From Streptosporangium lutulentum (GTDB lineage Bacteria > Actinomycetota > Actinomycetes > Streptosporangiales > Streptosporangiaceae): a stretch of 64,000 nucleotides of DNA. This document shows positions 58,938 to 64,000 of this stretch, one piece after another; position 1 is the stretch's first letter; every line of letters starts with the position of its first letter. The stretch covers positions 7,688,001-7,752,000 of the forward strand of contig NZ_JAUSQU010000001.1 in NCBI RefSeq assembly GCF_030811455.1. Direction: 5' to 3'. A program made the position numbers and the translations under genes. The notes beneath the pieces were generated by a model. That model saw only the letters and a list, made by a program, of their open reading frames with translations. It searched no databases and was not told the DNA's origin.

Positions 58938-60683
58938 TCATCCATTGCGCGACTGCTGCTTGATCCTGGTGGTGAGCTCGTTGACCTGGTTGTAGATCGA
59001 GCGACGCTCGGCCATCAGGGAGCGGATCTTGCGGTCGGCGTGCATGACCGTGGTGTGGTCGCGGCCGCCGAACTGCTGACCGATCTTCGGCAGCGACATG
59101 TCGGTGAGTTCCCTGCACAGGTACATCGCGATCTGGCGGGCGGTGACCAGGACGCGCGAGCGTGACCCGCCGCACAGATCGTCGATCGACAGCCCGAAGT
59201 AGGCCGCGGTGGAAGCCATGATCGTGGCGACGGTGATCTCGGACCCGGCGTCCTCGGTGATCAGGTCCTTGAGCACGACCTCGGTGAGCTGCAGGTCCAC
59301 CGACTGCCGGTTGAGGCTGGCGAACGCGGTCACCCGGATCAGCGCGCCCTCGAGCTCGCGGATGTTGGTGGAGATGCGGCTGGCGATGTACTCCAGCACC
59401 TCGGGCGGCGCGGCCAGGCCCTCCTGGATCGCCTTCTTGCGCAGGATCGCGATGCGCGTCTCCAGCTCGGGCGGCTGGACGTCGGTGATCAGGCCCCACT
59501 CGAACCGGTTGCGGAGCCGGTCTTCCAGCGTGACCAGCTGCTTGGGCGCCCGGTCGCTGGAGATGACGATCTGCTTGTTGGCGTTGTGCAGGGTGTTGAA
59601 GGTGTGGAAGAACTCCTCCTGCGTCTGCTCCTTGCCCTCCAGGAACTGGATGTCGTCCACGAGCAGGATGTCCACGGCCCGGTAGCGGCTGCGGAAGCCG
59701 TCGGCCTTGTGGTCGCGGATGGAGTTGATGAAGTCGTTGGTGAACTCCTCCGAGCTCACGTATCTCACCCGCGCGCCGTCGTAGAGGCTCTGCGCGTAGT
59801 GGCCGATCGCGTGCAGCAGGTGGGTCTTGCCCAGGCCCGAGTCACCGTAGATGAACAGCGGGTTGTACGCCTTGGCCGGCGCCTCGGCCACCGCGACCGC
59901 CGCCGCGTGGGCGAACCGGTTGCTGGAGCCGATGACGAAGGTGTCGAAGGTGTACTTCGGGTTCAGCCGCGCGGGTTCTCCCTGCGTACGGCTGCCGCGA
60001 CCGTCCCACCTGTTCTGCACGTGGCTGGGACCCGGGTTCTGCGCGCCGCGGTCGAAGGTGTCCGGCTCGGGGCGCGGAGGGGAGGGCTGCGGGGTGTAGC
60101 CGCCCCGGCCGTATCCGGGGTTCGGCTCGCCCTGCTGGGGCTGCGGGGAGGGCTCCGCGGGGAGGTAGGGCTGCGAGGGCTCCTCCACGTGCTGATACGG
60201 GTAGGAGAACGGCTGGCCCTGTGGTTGATGCTGTGGATATTCGGTGGGCGGCGGGGCGGTGGGTCCGGGGGCCGGATAGGGGTGTTGCAGGCCGGAACCG
60301 CTGTGGTGCTGGGGAGTTACCGGCTGTGTATAACCCTGCTGCTGTCCGTTGCCCTGTGTATAACCCGCCTGCGGCGCCTGGGGATAAGGCTCCTGGCGAG
60401 GGGCGAGCCCCGGCTCAGAACCGGCCGCGCTGGGGTCGACCATGACCGCGACCCGCATCGGGCGGCCGAACTCCTTGGAGAGTGCATGGCTGATAAGCGG
60501 ACGAAGCCTATTTTCCAGAACATCTCTGGCGAAATCGGTGGGGGCGGCGAGCACCACGGTGTCGTTCATGAGGCCGAAGGGCCGGGTCATACTGAGCCAG
60601 ACCCGCTGCTGGGACGGCACACTCTCGTTGAGGGAGTTCTCCAAGGCCCGTTCCCATACCGCGCTGAGCTCGATTCCATCCAC
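58938..60683 (-). CDS. dnaA: Chromosomal replication initiator protein DnaA
   Basis: A 581-residue initiator. Domain I (residues 1-90, LSAVWERALENSLNESVPSQ, LENRLRPLISHALSKEF), a very long Gln/Pro/Gly-rich domain II (about 100-250), AAA+ domain III (Walker A GDSGLGKTHLL, Walker B ILLVDDIQFLEGK) and DNA-binding domain IV with the signature GGRDHTTVMHADRKI. GTG 60683 follows GAGGAGGAG. The long linker is usual in actinomycetes. DnaA boxes lie on both sides of the gene. Confidence 0.97.
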   Translation of the reverse strand: MDGIELSAVWERALENSLNESVPSQQRVWLSMTRPFGLMNDTVVLAAPTDFARDVLENRLRPLISHALSKEFGRPMRVAVMVDPSAAGSEPGLAPRQEPYPQAPQAGYTQGNGQQQGYTQPVTPQHHSGSGLQHPYPAPGPTAPPPTEYPQHQPQGQPFSYPYQHVEEPSQPYLPAEPSPQPQQGEPNPGYGRGGYTPQPSPPRPEPDTFDRGAQNPGPSHVQNRWDGRGSRTQGEPARLNPKYTFDTFVIGSSNRFAHAAAVAVAEAPAKAYNPLFIYGDSGLGKTHLLHAIGHYAQSLYDGARVRYVSSEEFTNDFINSIRDHKADGFRSRYRAVDILLVDDIQFLEGKEQTQEEFFHTFNTLHNANKQIVISSDRAPKQLVTLEDRLRNRFEWGLITDVQPPELETRIAILRKKAIQEGLAAPPEVLEYIASRISTNIRELEGALIRVTAFASLNRQSVDLQLTEVVLKDLITEDAGSEITVATIMASTAAYFGLSIDDLCGGSRSRVLVTARQIAMYLCRELTDMSLPKIGQQFGGRDHTTVMHADRKIRSLMAERRSIYNQVNELTTRIKQQSRNG

Positions 60684-60735
60684 GGTCCGGCTCTCCTCCT
60701 CTCGATGCGGCCCGCCTGAGTTCACCGCGATCTGT

Positions 60736-61044
60736 TTATCCACATCGATGGCCGCCGGGCGTGCCGGATTCCGTTGTTGTCCACATGCCGGCGTCCCCGT
60801 GGCCCCGCCGGGGGGCACTGTTCGAAATCCACATCGAATCCACAAGGTGTGCACAGCCCGATACCTGTGGTTCCGACGCATCCCCGCAGTAGAGAGAAGG
60901 TCTGGAAGGGTCGACAGTAGCCCTGTCCCCAGCTGTGGACAAGACGTTGTCCACAGCCTAGTGGCAGCACGGGGGACACTGAGTGCACATCCTGTGGATG
61001 GCGAGCCGCCGGTGGAAAAGTGGCCTGTGGAAAGGTGGATAACC
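60736..61044. promoter_or_regulatory. Second DnaA-box cluster, dnaA upstream region
   Basis: In the dnaA-rpmH gap: perfect TTATCCACA at 60736, TTGTCCACA at 60777 and 60947, inverted TGTGGACAA at 60934, plus TGTGGATGG 60993 and TGTGGAAAG 61026. The pair at 60934/60947 faces inward, 4 bases apart. They may autoregulate dnaA or be a second part of the origin. 60684-60735 is the dnaA leader. Confidence 0.8.
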
Positions 61045-61065
61045 TATATAGGCGTGCTCTCCGGT

Positions 61066-61095
61066 TTGACCTGGGACACGCGCGACCCCTAACGT
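61066..61095 (+). promoter_or_regulatory. rpmH: Promoter of rpmH
   Basis: TTGACC (61066-61071) and TAACGT (61090-61095) with an 18-base spacer, on the strand of rpmH and 113 bases before its start. The -35 matches five of six, the -10 four of six. Confidence 0.6.
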
Positions 61096-61207
61096 ACGAA
61101 GGTCGGCTTGCCACGCGACGGCTATTTCGCATGCCCCGCTTCCGGCAAGCCAGCCACTGTCGAGCGTCCCCATGTGCTGGGGACGCGCTTAAGCCTGGAG
61201 CCCACTC

Positions 61208-61345
61208 GTGACCAAGCGTACTTTCCAGCCGAACAACCGCCGTCGCGCGAAGACTCACGGCTTCCGGCTTCGCATGCGCACTCGCGCCGGCCGTGCCATC
61301 CTGGCCGCCCGCAGGCGCAAGGGCCGCGCCGAGCTGTCCGCCTGA
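61208..61345 (+). CDS. rpmH: 50S ribosomal protein L34
   Basis: 45 codons from GTG 61208 to TGA 61343-61345: TKRTFQPNNRRRAKTHGFRL followed by RMRTRAGRAILAARRRKG, the fixed sequence of L34. The GGAG ribosome site (61197-61200) lies 7 bases upstream of the GTG. First gene of the rpmH-rnpA-yidD-yidC-jag operon, divergent from dnaA. Confidence 0.98.
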   Translation: MTKRTFQPNNRRRAKTHGFRLRMRTRAGRAILAARRRKGRAELSA

Positions 61346-61456
61346 CGCATCCGTTGCGCCCGGTTCGCCGGGCCAAGGCAGCCGCGCACCGTTGCCCGCC
61401 GACCGTGATGTCGGCGGGCGACAGCCGTGCCTGCCCAGGGTCAATCAAGGTCTCTC

Positions 61457-61831
61457 GTGTTGCCGTCCGTGTCCCGCATGCGCCGGGGCGAGGAGTTCGC
61501 CAACGCGGTCAGAAAGGGAAGCCGTGCAGGCCGTCCCACCCTGGTCGCGCACTTGAGCGTGCGCCCAAATACGGACGAATCCCCTTTGATCGGATTCGTA
61601 GTGAGCCGTGCCGTGGGAGGCGCGGTTGTACGAAATCGGGTTAAACGTCAGTTGAGACACCTCATGCGAGACCGTCTCCACAGGCTTCCGCGAGGTAGCC
61701 TGCTGGTTGTACGCGCCAATCCACCGGCCGCGTCCGCGCGGAGCGAGCGCCTTGCCGCCGAGCTCGACGGCGCGTTGGATCGTTTACTCAGGCGGCGAGA
61801 GCCTTCCAAGGCTCGCATGGATGGGCGATGA
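61457..61831 (+). CDS. rnpA: Ribonuclease P protein component
   Basis: A 124-residue basic protein from GTG 61457: SRMRRGEEFANAVRKGSRAG, then GFVVSRAVGGAVVRNRVKRQ followed by LRHLMR with the RNRVKRQLR signature. It binds the RNase P RNA that cuts tRNA leaders. Its stop overlaps the yidD start (ATGATG at 61828). Confidence 0.95.
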   Translation: MLPSVSRMRRGEEFANAVRKGSRAGRPTLVAHLSVRPNTDESPLIGFVVSRAVGGAVVRNRVKRQLRHLMRDRLHRLPRGSLLVVRANPPAASARSERLAAELDGALDRLLRRREPSKARMDGR

Positions 61832-62109
61832 TGACGGCGCAGCAGATCGCCGGGGTTTCTCCGGCTGCCAGGGCCCTGATGGCTCCTGTCCGGTTCTACC
61901 GGGCCTACGTGAGTCCTCTGCTGGGTCCCCGTTGCCGTTTCCATCCTTCGTGTAGTGCTTACGGTCTTGAGGCGTTGACCGTCCATGGTGCGCTGCGCGG
62001 CACATGGTTGACGATCCGGAGAATCGGGCGTTGCCACCCATTCCATCCCGGAGGTTTTGACCCGGTGCCCCCACGCCCGGGCCGGTCCGACGAAACGCAA
62101 GGGAGCTAG
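61828..62109 (+). CDS. yidD: Membrane protein insertion efficiency factor YidD
   Basis: A 93-residue protein: MAPVRFYRAYVSPLLGPRCR, FHPSCSAYGLEAL, RCHPFHPGGFDPVP, the three conserved Cys. Assists the YidC insertase encoded next, whose start is 4 bases after its stop. Translation overlaps rnpA. Confidence 0.96.
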   Translation: MMTAQQIAGVSPAARALMAPVRFYRAYVSPLLGPRCRFHPSCSAYGLEALTVHGALRGTWLTIRRIGRCHPFHPGGFDPVPPRPGRSDETQGS

Positions 62110-62113
62110 CTCG

Positions 62114-63064
62114 GTGGAGCTGTCCTGGCTGAACTGGCTATACACAGCAGTCGCCCAAGTCATCACCTGGATTCATCAGGGCTATAGCAGCTTCCTCGAC
62201 CCGAACAGCGGGCTGACGTGGGCGCTGAGCATCATCACGCTGACGGTCCTGATGCGGCTGCTCATCTTCCCCCTCTTCCTCAAGCAGATGCGCTCGTCGA
62301 AGAAGATGCAGGAGCTGGGCCCCAAGGTCGCGGAGATCCGCAAGCGATACAAGAACGACAAGCAGCGCATGAACCAGGAGGTCATGGCGCTGTACCAGGG
62401 GCAGGGGGCCAACCCGCTCGGCGGCTGTCTGCCGATCGTGGCCCAGTTCCCGATCTTCATCTCGATGTTCACCGTGCTCAACGCCATGGCGCATGGCGAG
62501 GCCAAGTTCGGCATGACGCAGGAGTTCATCGAAAGCGCGCGGGGCGCGCACATCTTCGGCGCCCCCCTGCCGGCGACCTTCTGGAGCAGCACCGAGCAGA
62601 TCGAGGCGTTCGGCGCGAACGCGATCCAGACGAAGATCGTGCTCGCGGTCTTCGTGGCGATCAGCTCGCTGACCACGTTCCTCACCGTCCGGCAGAGCGT
62701 GGGCCGCTCGATGGCGCAGATGCCGGACAACCCGATGGCGCAGCAGCAGAAGATCCTGATGTACGTCTCGCCGCTGTTCGCGATCTTCTCTCTGAACTTC
62801 CCCCTCGGTCTGATTCTTTACTGGGTCACCACCAACCTGTGGACCCTGAGCCAGCAACACTGGTTCTACAGCCGTAACCCCTCCCCCGTGGTCGACGCCA
62901 AGGGCAATGTGACGACTCCTGAGCCCAAGCCGAGCTTGCTCAGCAAGGTCAGGAAGGCGCCTCCCGAGCCCCCGGCGCCTCCCGCGGAGCCGGAGCCCAA
63001 GGTGCTCCGTCAGCAGCCGACCCGCCAGCCCCGCAGCAAGCGGACCGGTAGCAAGAAGTCCTGA
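62114..63064 (+). CDS. yidC: Membrane protein insertase YidC/Oxa1
   Basis: A 316-residue insertase with five or six helices: TWALSIITLTVLMRLLIFPL, MQELGPKVAEIRKRYKND (the cytoplasmic hairpin), MNQEVMALYQGQGANPLGGC, and the later hydrophobic block IFSLNFPLGLILYWVTTNLW. The C-terminus is basic (RQPRSKRTGSKKS), as in Gram-positive homologues. GTG 62114 with GGGAG upstream. It inserts proteins alone or with SecYEG. Confidence 0.96.
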   Translation: MELSWLNWLYTAVAQVITWIHQGYSSFLDPNSGLTWALSIITLTVLMRLLIFPLFLKQMRSSKKMQELGPKVAEIRKRYKNDKQRMNQEVMALYQGQGANPLGGCLPIVAQFPIFISMFTVLNAMAHGEAKFGMTQEFIESARGAHIFGAPLPATFWSSTEQIEAFGANAIQTKIVLAVFVAISSLTTFLTVRQSVGRSMAQMPDNPMAQQQKILMYVSPLFAIFSLNFPLGLILYWVTTNLWTLSQQHWFYSRNPSPVVDAKGNVTTPEPKPSLLSKVRKAPPEPPAPPAEPEPKVLRQQPTRQPRSKRTGSKKS

Positions 63065-63099
63065 CGACTCATCCCGACAGCACGAAGGAGTGGCCGGAC

Positions 63100-63603
63100 G
63101 TGACCGAGGCCGAGGCCGAAAAGGAGACCGTGAAGGCGGCTCCGGATCTCGCTGCGCTGGAGCAGGAAGGCGAGATCGCGGCGGACTACGTCGAGGGTCT
63201 GCTCGACATCGCCGACATCGACGGTGACATCGACATGGATGTCGAGGGTGACCGTGCCGTGGTGTCGGTTGTGGATATCAAGGGCGGCGACCTCGTGGGC
63301 TCCAACGGCGAGGTGCTGGAGGCGATCCAGGAGCTGACCCGTCTCGCGGTGCACCGGCAGACAGGCGAGCGGTCCCGCCTCATGCTGGACATCGGTGGTT
63401 TTCGTGAGCGTCGCAGGGCCGAACTGAGCGAACTCGGTCGGAAGATCGCCGAAGACGTCAAGCGCGATGGCGAGCCCAAGTCGCTGCAGCCGATGACGCC
63501 TTTCGAGCGCAAGGTCGTGCACGACGCCGTCGCGGCGGCGGGCCTGCGAAGCGAATCCGAGGGCGAGGAGCCCCGTCGCTTCGTGGTGGTCCTGCCCGTG
63601 TAG
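63100..63603 (+). CDS. jag: RNA-binding protein Jag/KhpB (KH and R3H)
   Basis: A 167-residue protein: acidic N-terminus, KH-like domain (DMDVEGDRAVVSVVDIKGGD, LVGSNGEVLEAIQELTRLAV) and R3H domain (MTPFERKVVHDAVAAAG, ending SEGEEPRRFVVVLPV). It lacks the Jag_N domain of Firmicutes. It is next to yidC as usual and binds RNA in a KhpA/KhpB-type complex. GTG 63100 after GAAGGAG. Confidence 0.94.
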   Translation: MTEAEAEKETVKAAPDLAALEQEGEIAADYVEGLLDIADIDGDIDMDVEGDRAVVSVVDIKGGDLVGSNGEVLEAIQELTRLAVHRQTGERSRLMLDIGGFRERRRAELSELGRKIAEDVKRDGEPKSLQPMTPFERKVVHDAVAAAGLRSESEGEEPRRFVVVLPV

Positions 63604-63623
63604 CGACACGGCGGACGGAAATT

Positions 63624-63662
63624 GGCCGTCGTCCCCGATTTTCCGGGGACGACGGCCTTTTT
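63624..63662 (+). terminator. Strong intrinsic terminator after jag
   Basis: A perfect 13-bp stem, GGCCGTCGTCCCC (63624-63636) with GGGGACGACGGCC (63645-63657), loop of 8, then TTTTT (63658-63662). It ends the rpmH-jag operon. Confidence 0.95.
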
Positions 63663-63750
63663 CATGCCCTGCTTTGTGTGTCGCCGTGGACTGGGCCGTT
63701 AGCCTTAGACCGGCCTGACCCAGACAGTTTTCAAGGAAGAGTGAGGTCGA

Positions 63751-64000
63751 GTGACCGACCAGATGCCCGATCCGCCCGAAGTCGCGCGTGAGGTGTTCAC
63801 CGGGGGCGCCTGGTCCCGGGCTGAGGCCTTCGCGGAGCTACTGGCCGGCCCTGGAGTGGTGCGCGGACTGCTTGGGCCGCGTGAGGTGCCCCGCATCTGG
63901 GACCGCCATCTGCTCAACTGCGCCGTGGTCGCCGAGGCTGTCCCCGCGAACGTGCGGCTGGTGGACATCGGTTCGGGCGCGGGACTGCCGGGCCTCGTCC
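63751..64000 (+). CDS. rsmG: 16S rRNA (guanine527-N7)-methyltransferase RsmG, 3' end outside window
   Basis: The first 83 codons, from GTG 63751 with GAGGT just upstream: VFTGGAWSRAEAFAELLAGP, REVPRIWDRHLLNCAVVAEA and the SAM-binding LVDIGSGAGLPGL. RsmG methylates G527 of 16S rRNA. Usual gene after jag, followed by parA/parB. Cut by the window edge. Confidence 0.94.
   Translation, partial: MTDQMPDPPEVAREVFTGGAWSRAEAFAELLAGPGVVRGLLGPREVPRIWDRHLLNCAVVAEAVPANVRLVDIGSGAGLPGLV

Overview
The window is high-GC actinobacterial DNA that contains the chromosomal replication origin. The right end (about 47.7-64 kb) has the standard actinomycete origin block: rsmG (cut by the edge), jag, yidC, yidD, rnpA and rpmH on the plus strand, then dnaA, a DnaA-box-rich intergenic region, dnaN, gnd, recF, a DUF721/DciA gene, gyrB, gyrA, a DUF3566 membrane protein and tRNA-Ile(GAT) on the minus strand. 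Gene content, GTG/TTG starts, leaderless-looking promoters and the protein sequences fit the Streptosporangiaceae or a close relative. The family assignment is inference.

The rest (about 1-47.6 kb) is accessory. In many actinobacteria tRNA-Ile is followed closely by tRNA-Ala and the 39-residue DLW-39 gene. Here both are present, but tRNA-Ala lies at 25.7 kb and DLW-39 at 27.0 kb, so about 20 kb separates them from tRNA-Ile. That segment (27.6-47.5 kb) holds a small acetyltransferase, an anti-sigma partner-switch cluster (two STAS proteins and an RsbW-like kinase), a Rieske oxygenase operon with an overlooked 54-codon gene and an IclR regulator, a 1085-residue SARP/NB-ARC/TPR regulator, a nucleotidyltransferase, an ECF sigma gene overlapping a membrane MltG-like lytic transglycosylase, a ROK regulator/MFS pair, a PadR/serine hydrolase pair, a second serine hydrolase and a DUF4097 lipoprotein.

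The interval 15.9-25.8 kb is a graveyard of mobile DNA: three tyrosine-recombinase remnants, two IS630 transposase remnants, an IS110 transposase with an intact frame, and a 43-bp copy of the 3' half of tRNA-Ala lying 3.65 kb from the complete tRNA-Ala. The two 43-bp copies bracket a HepT/MNT toxin-antitoxin pair, an acetyltransferase and the IS110. Two short HepT fragments lie elsewhere, at 0.7 and 11.7 kb. A RelE-like/DUF6247 pair and an alpha/beta hydrolase divergent from a TetR regulator are also here.

The left end (0-15.9 kb) carries an ABC-2 permease fragment, a C39-like protein, a MarR regulator, an asymmetric heterodimeric ABC exporter, a carboxymuconolactone-decarboxylase-like protein without its cysteines, a DoxX-like membrane protein, a four-gene ABC-2 transporter/two-component operon, and several VOC, AraC, GNAT and hydrolase genes.

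Points most worth checking are the ECF/MltG fusion, glycine at GyrA position 94 (the main fluoroquinolone-resistance position), the coupled 54-residue protein in the Rieske operon, and two tRNA 3' fragments that break in the anticodon loop with the same flanking sequence.
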